Below, in pieces: positions 1-7,507 of a stretch of 12,209 nt of DNA. The stretch spans positions 1 to 12,209 of the forward strand of contig CAIQJD010000940.1 of assembly GCA_903872005.1 (NCBI GenBank). Direction: 5' to 3'. The stretch is from an uncultured bacterium. GTDB lineage: Bacteria; Chloroflexota; Anaerolineae; JACIWP01. A program made the position numbers and the translations under genes. The stretch's first letter is position 1, and each line of letters starts with the position of its first letter. The notes beneath the pieces are model-generated. The model was not told where the DNA came from. It searched no databases and saw nothing but the letters and a program-made list of their open reading frames with translations.

Positions 1-3000
1 AGATCCTGTTCGCTGGCGAGCGTGCTGACATTGGTGAACGTGAAGAACGCTTCCTGATTGGCTCCAAAGCTGGTTGGGTTCCAATAGATCATGCCGGCGA
101 TGCCGGGGTTATTCCGTACCTGCGCCTGCCCACCGGCGCCGACAGTCACAATGCGATACATGGTGATGGACTGGCTCGTCAGGCCGGCCCAGTTGGGACC
201 CAAGGGCACGTTGGTACCCCGGCCGTCGAAATTGTCCAGGATTGTCGGGTTGGACGGGAAAGCCGTGAGTACAGAGGCCCTGGACAGTTCATCGGCGCCG
301 ATCTCGAAGCGGCCATCCGAGGGACGGCTTTCATCGTCGAAGTCCAGGCTGGGCGCAGGGATGCCTGACTTGACGCTGGCGCCGGCGTTCTTGGCCGGCG
401 AGCCTGTTGTGCGGAGGTGGTAATTGCCCAGCAGATTTGGCGGCGCCTCCACCGCCACCATGATCGCACCGATGAAAGCCGGATTGTTCCGCCAGGCGGC
501 GAAGGATACTGATGTCGTGTAGGTCTCCATGACGGTCGGATCGGCATTGACGTTGGACGCGGATGGGAAGGTCCCCGTCGTCACCTGCAACACCGAGTTG
601 GTCGGCCGCAACTGGCCCGTCGCGTCGGCTACGCCCATGTCCCACGGGTTGATGGGCGTGGCATCGCCCGCAATTCCAAGCCCGACGACCATGGTTCCGG
701 TCCGAGTGCCCGCCCGGTTGTCCCAGAAGATGTTGTTGAACAACAGCGGATTGCTGAAGGTGGGGGCGCCGGCCGGCAACGTGTTCTGCAACGGAACGCT
801 GTTGGCCGATGTGGACAACCCGGCCGGGGCCGGCCTCCCGTTGGAAGTCAGCGCCGTAGCCGTCGTCAGGTTCTTCATGATCGTATTGTTGATGACCCGC
901 ACGTCCGGCGCATCGTTGATGCCGATGCCGCCGCCCTCGTGCGTTGATATGTTGTTGACGATCATGTTGTTGGTGACAGTGATCGGGAAGTTGCCGGCCA
1001 TCAGAAAGCGCAGACCGCCGCCATCATCGTTGCCCAGGTTGGACTGGATGAGGTTACTGGAGATACTCACGGATCCCGTCCCTGGCGAACGCGTGCCAGG
1101 CGAGGCCGGCAGCTGCCCGGCGATCATGATCCCGCCGCCTTCGTCGTAGGAGGCGTTGAAGTAGATTCGGTTGTGATGGATGGATCCATTGGGGCTTCGT
1201 CCGTAGACGGTCAGCCCGCCGCCGTACTCGGCCGAGAAGTTGCCGCAGACGTCATTCCTGGCGACCTCGTAGCTGTCGGCTCCGGCAAACAGCCCGATGC
1301 CGCCGGCCAGGTTGGTCCCGCCGTTTTGGATGATCCGGTTGTTGGCGATGCGGATGTTCTCGTTGTGGTTACTGGGGTCTGGCGCCAGATCGGGGGTGCC
1401 GATGCGGATCGCGCCGTAGGCGCCGCCGTTGTTCTGCACCACGTTATTTGTGATCTGCAGGTTGCGGGCATAGCCGTTCGCGAAGATTGCCCCGCCCTGG
1501 GTGACCAGGTTGGCCGGCAGGCCCGTCGGGAACCCGCCGATCGCGTTGATGTTGCCAGGGAAGCCCTGTTGGTCGCCGCCGCGCAGATCGAACCCGTCAA
1601 TGGACGGCGCTGACTTGCGGGAGAAGGTCTGCGGGAAGGCGTTGGCCGGCGCGTAGATGGAGATCACCGCGCCATCGTTGATGCTCTGATTCCCATCCCA
1701 CGTCAGACCAACGATCTTCGTGTACCAGTCGGCGGCCACCGGGCCGTCGCCGGCGAAGGCGCCGCCATCAATGATCGAGCCGGGCACCGCCCCGTCGGGG
1801 CTGCCCGGGCCAACGCCCTGCAGCTTGACCGACGCGTGGATGATCAGGTTCTCGTAGTAGGCGCCGCGCGGATTCTGGCGGGGATCAGCCGGCGTGGGCA
1901 GGCCAGGATACACAACCACCAGGTCCAGACCGGGGCTGGCGGCGGCGTCATCCAGCGCTCGCTGGATGGCATGATCCGCTGCCAGCGGGAGCGTGTTGGC
2001 CGGCGCGTAGGTCTTGCCCGGCCCCACTTCGTAGATGTTCGGGTCGTAGCGTTGGCTGGCATTGGCATTGACGCGGATGTAGTGGTAGGTCAGGCCGTTG
2101 ACCGTTGACCGGCCGTTGTTGGCCGTGATCGAGAGCTGATGCGGCCCGGCCGCCACCGGGGTGTAGCTCTGTGGCGTCACGGTGATATGCGTGTCGGTCC
2201 ACGTTCCCACCCAACTGTTCGGCAGCGTGATGCCATCAAAGTAAACCGCGCCGGCGCCTCGGGTTGCGCCGAAGCCCTGGCCGGTAATGGTAAAGGATTG
2301 CCCCAACGTACCGTACGGCCGATCCACCGCGAAGATCTTCGGCGTTGTCGTTTCGAGGGCGCAACTCACCTGGTTGAACTGGCCGCCGGGCAGTTGCACG
2401 GTCACGCCTACCTGGGTAGGCGCGAGGTCAGCCGGCACGATCAGGCCGGGGAGGGCCTCGAACTCCGCAGCGATCGTGCGGAATTGGGGTTTGTAGTTGA
2501 GGTTCAGGCGCCCCGGGATGCCCGGGTCGTTGCCCACGAAGCGGTACAGGTTGGCGCACACGCCCGAGGGCGTGGGACAATTGATCCGGTTGGTGGAGGG
2601 AAGCAACACATCCCAAAGGCCGTTGTAGTCCGATTCAACCGTATACACCAGCCGGTCGGTGTAGTCGTAGATGCCAATCGGAGCGAACGGGACGCCAGCC
2701 TTCTCGCCAAACAGCAGGGATTGCGGGTTGCCGGAGAAGTTGAGATCATCAACGATCAGGCCCCAGAAGCGCCCTGGGATCGGCACGTCGGTGAACAGGT
2801 TGAAGGTGGGCACGATGGACTTGCCGTTGTTGAGTTGGACCAGCTTCATGTTGCATGCCGGCTTGATCTCCCCTTCGAAAGGACTTCCGCCGGCATCCGC
2901 GAATGGATGGTTCTGGATGGGCACAGAGGCCGGCACGGTGACCCCGAGCGGCAAACTGACGCCGTCCCCGATCACTGCTGGATAATTGTCGTCGCCGACG

Positions 3001-5492
3001 CCGGCGACATCCACGCGATGCAACGGGCCGGCGCAGGCCGGCGGCGGCATCTGCGGGACGAACTGATCGCCATTGAAGATGTTGATGTCCTCTTCCTTCG
3101 TCACGTTATACAGCGGACGACCGAGGGCATCGTTGGGGATTACCACGTCTACCAGATACTCGCGGCCGCCGGGCAGGGGGGCCATGTCCCCCACGAGGCA
3201 GGCGCCCGTCACTGGATTGAACTCACCCGGCGTCACGCCGCCGGGCAAGAAGCACCCTTCAGCGAACCCGTAGTTGCCATCTACAGCGGAGTAGCCGTGC
3301 TGGAACTGGATGCCCATCAGTGGGCCTTCCAGGCAGTCGGTGTCCGCATTCGTGACCCGCTGATCGGCCGGGTACGCCAGCGGATTCCCGTCCACGTCGC
3401 GCGGGCGACAGGCCCCATCCCCGTTGGCGTTCCCATTGGCGCCGGGCCGCTGCCAGGTCTCGGTGACGTAGGTATTCAGCAGCTTGCCCTTCGCATAGGA
3501 GCCGTCGGCAGCGAGTTCATACTTCAAGCCCGGCCCACTGCTGCAGGCCACGCCGGCGTGGGTTCCGCAAGCGATCGGGGCATGCAGATTCACGGTCAAG
3601 TTAGAGATGCCGGGCTGCCAATCCTCTACCACCGCATAACGTGGGTCGAGTTCGTTGCGGGTGGTGTCATAGCTGACGGTGCCCACAATGCCGCCGTTGC
3701 GTGGATCAATCCCGTTAGCGCCGGTGGAATCATAGGAATGCACGCCCCAGTCCAGCCGGCCGGAGAGGCCGATAATCGGCAGCACGCTCACGTCCACGCC
3801 GGCGCCCAGAAGCGTGGTGGCCTCTGGCTGGTTGTCGGCCTGGTAGGTGACGCCGGTGGTGTAGTAGAGGTCATGGTACGCCTCAATCACCAGCCACTCG
3901 GTCATCGGGTAGGCGTTTTCCATGTAGTAATGGCCGGCGGCGTCGGTGGTGACCACCGTCGCGCCGCGATCCATCAAGGAGTTTTCGCGCTTCCGCATGG
4001 TAAGGGTGAAATTGGGCAACCCCTTCTCGCCGGCGTCCATCACCCCGTTCCGGTTTTGGTCGTCAAAGACATACCCTTCGATCTGGGTCCACCAGCCAGT
4101 CAGGGGCAGAATGCCCAGGTCAACCACCTCGCCGCCGGCGACGGTGACGTTGATCAGGTCAAGGATGTAATCTTGAGGCTCATCCCACCAGGTGAGGGTG
4201 TAGTTGCCGTCTGGCACGCCCGTGATGTCGAAACTGCCGTCCGCGTTGCCCTGGCCCACGTACACGGCTGTGTCGCCATGCGTGAGGTCTGAGAGGGCAA
4301 CCCAGGGATTCGCGATCGGCTTGCCGATCTTGGCTCCCGTCATGCCGCCCCAGATGCTGCCGGGCAAGCCCAGGCCGCCCTTGGCCGGGACATAGACCTT
4401 GACCTCGTCAATGATGCCCTTGACCTCCCCGGCCCCGCCGGCCAGGGTGTTGGTTGGCGTCACATAGCCGAAGAAGATGGCGGGGAACGGTTCACCGGCC
4501 ACGACGAACTCCGTGTCGAGTCCGGTGGCGCCTTCCATCACCCAGGCGTCCCAGTCGTGGTTGCCTTCCAGGGTGGTGGTCTGGATCCAGGCACTCCCGT
4601 CGGGCGGAGTGATCGAGAGGGCGTAGCGGTTAGGCCCCAGGTTGGGGATTTTCAGCTTGCCCTCGATGGCCGGCGTCGCGCCCAGGGTCTGACCGGGGTA
4701 GAGCGTGTAGCCGTTGATCGCGCCGGCGATGTCCGTCGGGCAGCGGCCGGCGGCGTCTATGGGGTTCGCCTCGCCTTTGTCAATCCCGTTGTCAACAATG
4801 TAACACTTGCTGACGCACTGACCCGGCCCGCCGCACAGCGGATCGCCGTACACGTCGGTCGTGACCTCGCCGAGGTAGTCAGCGATGTGACCCACAAAGC
4901 CCGCCAGACCATGCTCGGCGGGAAGGTCGGGCGCGCTGTTGACGGGCGAGATGTCCTCAAAGACCGCCGCCTGAATCGTGGCGTCGGGCAGCGGCTGAGG
5001 CTGCATCCGAACGGTCACAGAGACCGGCCCGCCGGCCATGACGAAATGCGCCCCATCCAGCTTGTAGCCGTCGGCCAGCACTGAGATCAGATAGCGGCCG
5101 TCGGGAAGCGCCAGGGGAGAATTGACGCCATTGAAATCATCCTGGTTGCCCTGGGTGTAGATGGGACTGGAGCTCGCCACGCCGGCGATCGAGGTCCAGT
5201 GGCAAGAGTCAGGGTAACCCGGGTCTTCTGGCGAACAGCCGTCAGCCGGGCTGCGCTGTTCGGTGGTGCCCGTATTGTCAATGTTGATGATGTACTTATA
5301 GACGGTGACGGGCACAGCGGAGTTAGCGGCGTTGACGACGTTCAGAGCGAGGGTGTGGGTGGTCAGAAGCAGCGGCGCGGCGCTGACGCTTGCGCTGGCC
5401 GCCAGCGGCACGCCGGGAACCATTCCGATCACTATCGCCAATAGCGCGAGCCAACGCACGACCGTGGAGAACAACGCTCTTCTACGGGCCAT
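1..5492 (-). CDS. Giant secreted modular protein (SdrD-B-like, IPT/TIG, right-handed beta-helix), C-terminus cut by window edge
   Basis: Reading from ATG at 5492 leftwards, the frame stays open to base 1: 1830 full codons, with no stop in the window. I checked phase at 4082, 2342, 1628 and 5. AGGAGG (5498-5503) lies 5 nt before the start. Residues 1 to about 33 form a signal peptide (MARRRALFSTVV, then a hydrophobic core, then AASASVSA), so the product is exported. Residues about 377-470 look like a carboxypeptidase-regulatory-like beta-sandwich. Residues 471-540 are SdrD-B/Cna-B-like, with the Ca2+-loop-like DDQNRNGVMDAGEKGL at 477-492. A further such module starts near 599. An IPT/TIG domain spans about 1051-1130 (GQSFTITGQGFG). 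A beta-helix follows, with eight turns of the type NNxIxxN between 1349 and 1592 (NNVVQNN, NNRIIQN, NNTIMKN, NNIFWDN). It closes with the DGRFEIGADEL signature near 1732. A new domain, possibly LamG-like, begins near 1751. Likely a cell-surface or extracellular adhesin or glycan-binding protein. Module types are fairly sure; the biological role and any enzymatic activity are unknown. Confidence 0.85.
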   Translation of the reverse strand, partial: MARRRALFSTVVRWLALLAIVIGMVPGVPLAASASVSAAPLLLTTHTLALNVVNAANSAVPVTVYKYIINIDNTGTTEQRSPADGCSPEDPGYPDSCHWTSIAGVASSSPIYTQGNQDDFNGVNSPLALPDGRYLISVLADGYKLDGAHFVMAGGPVSVTVRMQPQPLPDATIQAAVFEDISPVNSAPDLPAEHGLAGFVGHIADYLGEVTTDVYGDPLCGGPGQCVSKCYIVDNGIDKGEANPIDAAGRCPTDIAGAINGYTLYPGQTLGATPAIEGKLKIPNLGPNRYALSITPPDGSAWIQTTTLEGNHDWDAWVMEGATGLDTEFVVAGEPFPAIFFGYVTPTNTLAGGAGEVKGIIDEVKVYVPAKGGLGLPGSIWGGMTGAKIGKPIANPWVALSDLTHGDTAVYVGQGNADGSFDITGVPDGNYTLTWWDEPQDYILDLINVTVAGGEVVDLGILPLTGWWTQIEGYVFDDQNRNGVMDAGEKGLPNFTLTMRKRENSLMDRGATVVTTDAAGHYYMENAYPMTEWLVIEAYHDLYYTTGVTYQADNQPEATTLLGAGVDVSVLPIIGLSGRLDWGVHSYDSTGANGIDPRNGGIVGTVSYDTTRNELDPRYAVVEDWQPGISNLTVNLHAPIACGTHAGVACSSGPGLKYELAADGSYAKGKLLNTYVTETWQRPGANGNANGDGACRPRDVDGNPLAYPADQRVTNADTDCLEGPLMGIQFQHGYSAVDGNYGFAEGCFLPGGVTPGEFNPVTGACLVGDMAPLPGGREYLVDVVIPNDALGRPLYNVTKEEDINIFNGDQFVPQMPPPACAGPLHRVDVAGVGDDNYPAVIGDGVSLPLGVTVPASVPIQNHPFADAGGSPFEGEIKPACNMKLVQLNNGKSIVPTFNLFTDVPIPGRFWGLIVDDLNFSGNPQSLLFGEKAGVPFAPIGIYDYTDRLVYTVESDYNGLWDVLLPSTNRINCPTPSGVCANLYRFVGNDPGIPGRLNLNYKPQFRTIAAEFEALPGLIVPADLAPTQVGVTVQLPGGQFNQVSCALETTTPKIFAVDRPYGTLGQSFTITGQGFGATRGAGAVYFDGITLPNSWVGTWTDTHITVTPQSYTPVAAGPHQLSITANNGRSTVNGLTYHYIRVNANASQRYDPNIYEVGPGKTYAPANTLPLAADHAIQRALDDAAASPGLDLVVVYPGLPTPADPRQNPRGAYYENLIIHASVKLQGVGPGSPDGAVPGSIIDGGAFAGDGPVAADWYTKIVGLTWDGNQSINDGAVISIYAPANAFPQTFSRKSAPSIDGFDLRGGDQQGFPGNINAIGGFPTGLPANLVTQGGAIFANGYARNLQITNNVVQNNGGAYGAIRIGTPDLAPDPSNHNENIRIANNRIIQNGGTNLAGGIGLFAGADSYEVARNDVCGNFSAEYGGGLTVYGRSPNGSIHHNRIYFNASYDEGGGIMIAGQLPASPGTRSPGTGSVSISSNLIQSNLGNDDGGGLRFLMAGNFPITVTNNMIVNNISTHEGGGIGINDAPDVRVINNTIMKNLTTATALTSNGRPAPAGLSTSANSVPLQNTLPAGAPTFSNPLLFNNIFWDNRAGTRTGTMVVGLGIAGDATPINPWDMGVADATGQLRPTNSVLQVTTGTFPSASNVNADPTVMETYTTSVSFAAWRNNPAFIGAIMVAVEAPPNLLGNYHLRTTGSPAKNAGASVKSGIPAPSLDFDDESRPSDGRFEIGADELSRASVLTAFPSNPTILDNFDGRGTNVPLGPNWAGLTSQSITMYRIVTVGAGGQAQVRNNPGIAGMIYWNPTSFGANQEAFFTFTNVSTLASEQD

Positions 5493-5852
5493 ACGAGCCT
5501 CCTGTTCACGTTGGTGGCGGCAGAAGCCACAGGAATGAAGAAGGTGGAACCAGTCTCCGTTTTCGAGCCGGGATGCTGCAAACCATCCCGCCCGTATCAT
5601 ACTTAGATATGGTTGTTCACTGCGTTTGTAGGTCGGTTGCTCGTCGCGTCCGGTTGCATTGCCCCGCCAGGCCCGGCAGGGCACAGGCGGTTGAGGTTAA
5701 GGATTATGAGGATGAGGCAAACGGGAAGCGACTATCCTCCTGTGAGTTCAAAACGCACAGGTGGCCCTGGCGACGCCGTGTTTTTCGCCGCCGCACGTCC
5801 TATCAGCGGCGACCAAGCTGTGTTGGGGCGCCGCTCCTCGTATTGAGCTACA

Positions 5853-5880
5853 ATTATACCACAACTATTGCCACACGCAA
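5853..5880 (-). promoter_or_regulatory. Sigma-70-like promoter for the giant secreted gene
   Basis: On the minus strand, TTGCGT (5875-5880) and a perfect TATAAT (5853-5858) are separated by 16 nt. This is the best promoter-like sequence upstream of the ATG at 5492. It sits in an AT-rich patch inside otherwise GC-rich DNA. Predicted transcription would start near 5846, leaving an unusually long leader of about 350 nt. Initiation has not been shown; the call is from consensus match alone. Confidence 0.6.
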
Positions 5881-5885
5881 TAGTT
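5863..5885. promoter_or_regulatory. 23-bp inverted repeat over the -35 box, operator candidate
   Basis: Perfect 8-bp arms AACTATTG (5863-5870) and CAATAGTT (5878-5885) flank a 7-bp centre. The right arm covers half of the -35 box and the left arm and centre fill most of the spacer, a position where a dimeric regulator would block RNA polymerase. The regulator is not in the window. On the plus strand the repeat is followed by four T residues, so a weak plus-strand hairpin terminator is the alternative reading. Confidence 0.45.
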
Positions 5886-5968
5886 TTCGATACGGGGTAG
5901 TTTCTCTATTCTGGCAAGGAAAGAGCCTCCCGTGCCTGCAATCAAGAGACCCATGATGGCGCCGGAGT

Positions 5969-7084
5969 CTAGGCGTTCCGAATCGGATAGACTCCGTACT
6001 CTTCGACCATGTCAGCCACGCGTTCGAGCCTCTCGACTTTGGACTCCATCATGATGTTGTCAGCCACCGCAAGAATGAAAGCGTCGCCGGGAGCGATGAC
6101 ACGAAACAGGTTGCGCATGTAAGTCACGAACTCTTCATCTGTGATCGGGTCACACAGCAGAGTTGACGGGAGTCCCCCCCAGATGATCACCTTGTTGCCA
6201 AAGATGGCCCGCGCACGCTCTAGAGTGACCGGCACCATCGGCGCCGTGACGAAGGAGTCCATGAGATCGTAGCCGGCTTCGACCAACAACTCGAGCAGCA
6301 GGCTGGCGTCGGCGTCGGCGTGGCACACCATCAGCTTGCCGCGTTGATGCAGACGCTCGGCGAAGGACTGATAGAATGGCATCATCCGCTTGAAGATCTT
6401 CGGCGGCGTCATCATGGAACTAAAGTGACTGCCACACATGATGAGGCGCGCCGGCGAGTCCAGCACCACCTGCTGCACCCGGGCGGCGTACGCGGTCAGG
6501 GTCTCCGACAGGCTGGCGATGAGGTCAGGGTAGTCGTGCAGGTGGTAGTAGACGTCATTGTAACCCACCAGCTCGAGCATGATCTCGCTCAACGGATCCA
6601 TCACGCTCGCACACATGGGGTAGCCGTCGTCGCCCAGCTCTTGCTCGACCGCGAGGAAGTCATCGTAGTTGGGAAGGACTTCGGTGTGCTGGTAGATGTA
6701 CTCGACCACGGCGTAGTCGGCAGGCCCTTTGATCATCTTCTCGACTTCTTGTCCCGACATGCCGAGCCGCTCCAACTTTTCCGAGCGGCGATAACGCGTC
6801 GAGACGACGCCGGCCGGCGTCACATACTCCTTCACCAGGTCGCGGCCCTCTTCACGCGTGCGTACTTCCACATCGTGAAGTTCGGTGCGGAAGATGGGAG
6901 TGTTGCTCCAGGTGCCCATGCGTAGGGAGTGTCGGACCTCCTTGAGGGTCAGCCCCTGGAACTTCGCCGGCAGCGTTCCGGCGCGCCGTCGGGCTTCATA
7001 CCAGATCTCTGGGCGCGGTATCCACGGGATACGGTCAGGACTTCGGCCGGCCATGATGGCCGTCATGCGCTCGCGATTTGTCAT
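5969..7084 (-). CDS. Uroporphyrinogen decarboxylase (URO-D) superfamily protein, methyltransferase-like, not HemE
   Basis: The 371-residue product fits the URO-D/methylcobalamin:CoM-methyltransferase TIM-barrel superfamily. Visible landmarks are the N-terminal NRERMTAIMAGRSPDRIPW opening, an ARRRAGTLP stretch (31-39) in the place of HemE's RQAGRYLP, the CGSH strand at 217-220, and the barrel segment with C254-H255-A-D257 and GYDLMDSF (271-278). WGGLPSTLL follows at 302-310. Corrinoid methyltransferases of this fold bind zinc through an HxC motif and a later Cys; here the equivalent reads H-A-D, so a changed metal site or substrate is possible. Haem synthesis is unlikely because HemE's substrate-binding N-terminus is absent. 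ATG at 7084 is preceded by AGGAGA (7091-7096). No corrinoid protein or activase lies beside it. It is transcribed divergently from the GH32 operon, suggesting a shared catabolic signal. Superfamily is confident; the reaction is unknown. Confidence 0.88.
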   Translation of the reverse strand: MTNRERMTAIMAGRSPDRIPWIPRPEIWYEARRRAGTLPAKFQGLTLKEVRHSLRMGTWSNTPIFRTELHDVEVRTREEGRDLVKEYVTPAGVVSTRYRRSEKLERLGMSGQEVEKMIKGPADYAVVEYIYQHTEVLPNYDDFLAVEQELGDDGYPMCASVMDPLSEIMLELVGYNDVYYHLHDYPDLIASLSETLTAYAARVQQVVLDSPARLIMCGSHFSSMMTPPKIFKRMMPFYQSFAERLHQRGKLMVCHADADASLLLELLVEAGYDLMDSFVTAPMVPVTLERARAIFGNKVIIWGGLPSTLLCDPITDEEFVTYMRNLFRVIAPGDAFILAVADNIMMESKVERLERVADMVEEYGVYPIRNA

Positions 7085-7213
7085 TCTTCGTCTCCTGTTT
7101 GGACTGGCTCGAAGCGTTCATACAGGCAGGCCGGTCTATGGGTGTCCAGATTGCCGGTCGCCAAGACGATGACATCGGCAGCCGCATAGTCTCCTGTGAT
7201 CCAGTTCAATTTG

Positions 7214-7236
7214 TATCTGGCGGCTGATGCCAGATA
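7214..7236. promoter_or_regulatory. 23-bp inverted repeat over the -10 and start site of the URO-D-like promoter
   Basis: Perfect 8-bp arms TATCTGGC (7214-7221) and GCCAGATA (7229-7236) surround a 7-bp centre. The repeat touches the last base of the -10 and covers the predicted start point, a typical repressor position. Arm length and spacing match the repeat at 5863-5885, although the arm sequences differ. Confidence 0.45.
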
Positions 7237-7263
7237 GTATACCAGCATAGAGTACTCTCGCAA
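7236..7263 (-). promoter_or_regulatory. Sigma-70-like promoter for the URO-D-like gene
   Basis: On the minus strand, TTGCGA (7258-7263) and TATACT (7236-7241) are 16 nt apart, with TGG directly before the -10. Start would be near 7229, giving a leader of about 145 nt to ATG 7084. Its form, TTGCG with 16-nt spacing and TGGTATA, is close to that of the promoter at 5853-5880. Confidence 0.55.
7249..7258. repeat. Perfect 10-bp palindrome in the URO-D-like promoter spacer
   Basis: AGAGTACTCT reads identically on both strands and lies between the -35 and -10 boxes of the promoter at 7236-7263, abutting the -35. It could be a second protein-binding site, but a 10-bp palindrome can occur by chance. 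Confidence 0.3.
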
Positions 7264-7401
7264 ATATAGCCTGACTGGACACGATAACCTTGCCTTCACG
7301 CGCCATGACGGGGTAGTCAAGATCGCGCTTGAGACCAAAGCCTACCGCCGCCGTGGGCGACAGTCAGATTAGCGTACCATCCTGCGGATTCGATTCGCAA
7401 C

Positions 7402-7430
7402 TTGCCAATACTCTATACCGAGGCTATGAT
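7402..7430 (+). promoter_or_regulatory. Sigma-70-like promoter for the GH32 operon
   Basis: TTGCCA (7402-7407) and TATGAT (7425-7430) are separated by the optimal 17 nt. Transcription would begin near 7437, about 70 nt before the GH32 start codon. It is the only good plus-strand promoter between the divergent genes. Confidence 0.6.
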
Positions 7431-7495
7431 ACTGAGCAACAGACCTATCCCGAAAGCCGGCCCCAAACGCCGAGTCCGCTCGAGGCAACTTCATG

Positions 7496-7501
7496 AGGGA
7501 G
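7496..7501 (+). promoter_or_regulatory. Shine-Dalgarno site that decides the GH32 start
   Basis: AGGGAG ends 6 nt before ATG 7508. The in-frame ATG at 7493 has only a GAGG at 7482-7485 and overlaps this site, so 7508 is the preferred start. Confidence 0.5.
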
Positions 7502-7507
7502 ACGCCC

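Larger units (their letters stand above)
5493..5968 (-). other. 476-bp non-coding leader and spacer upstream of the giant secreted gene
   Basis: No convincing gene lies here; short plus-strand frames crossing it have no homology I recognise. On the minus strand it holds the promoter at 5853-5880, then an untranslated leader of about 350 nt down to the ATG at 5492. The leader RNA can form several hairpins: 5789-5811 (6-bp CGCCGC/GCGGCG), 5661-5682 (8-bp stem with one U.G pair and a 6-nt loop) and 5569-5590 (7-bp CGGGATG/CATCCCG, 8-nt loop). None is followed by a U-run, so they are not classical terminators, and I could not match them to a known riboswitch consensus. A weaker -10-like TATGAT at 5596-5601 could start a shorter transcript, but it lacks a good -35. 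I see no clear terminator for the URO-D-like gene that ends at 5969. Confidence 0.5.
7085..7507. other. Divergent control region between the URO-D-like gene and the GH32 operon
   Basis: This 423-bp stretch has no supported gene. It holds a minus-strand promoter (7236-7263), a plus-strand promoter (7402-7430), an inverted repeat (7214-7236) and a 10-bp palindrome (7249-7258). An imperfect palindrome (GCGGATTCGATTCGC, 7384-7398) lies just upstream of the plus-strand -35. An 85-codon frame from a TTG at 7338 ends in an ATGA overlap with the URO-D-like start, but the minus-strand promoter lies inside it and nothing in its product is recognisable, so I do not call it a gene. Confidence 0.55.

Noticed and set aside
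529..1149. 206-codon plus-strand frame
   Set aside because: It lies antisense to the beta-helix coils of the secreted protein, whose repeated NNxIxxN turns are unmistakable. The plus-strand product shows no motif.
2139..4292. 717-codon open frame on the plus strand
   Set aside because: It is exactly codon-aligned and antisense to the giant secreted gene. Its openness follows from the sense gene avoiding TTA, CTA and TCA codons. The product has no recognisable domain, while the minus strand encodes clear SdrD-B and IPT modules.
5700..5850. Possible c-di-GMP or cobalamin riboswitch in the leader
   Set aside because: Short stretches look suggestive (GC hairpins, CACAGG), but the conserved cores of these classes are not present.
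5390..5956. 188-codon plus-strand frame across the leader region
   Set aside because: It overlaps the signal peptide region and the promoter of the secreted gene, has no ribosome site and encodes no recognisable domain.
7081..7338. 85-codon minus-strand frame ending in an ATGA overlap with the URO-D-like gene
   Set aside because: The overlap looks like coupling, but the start is a TTG without a ribosome site, a good promoter for the URO-D-like gene lies inside it, and the product is unrecognisable. It could be a gene remnant.
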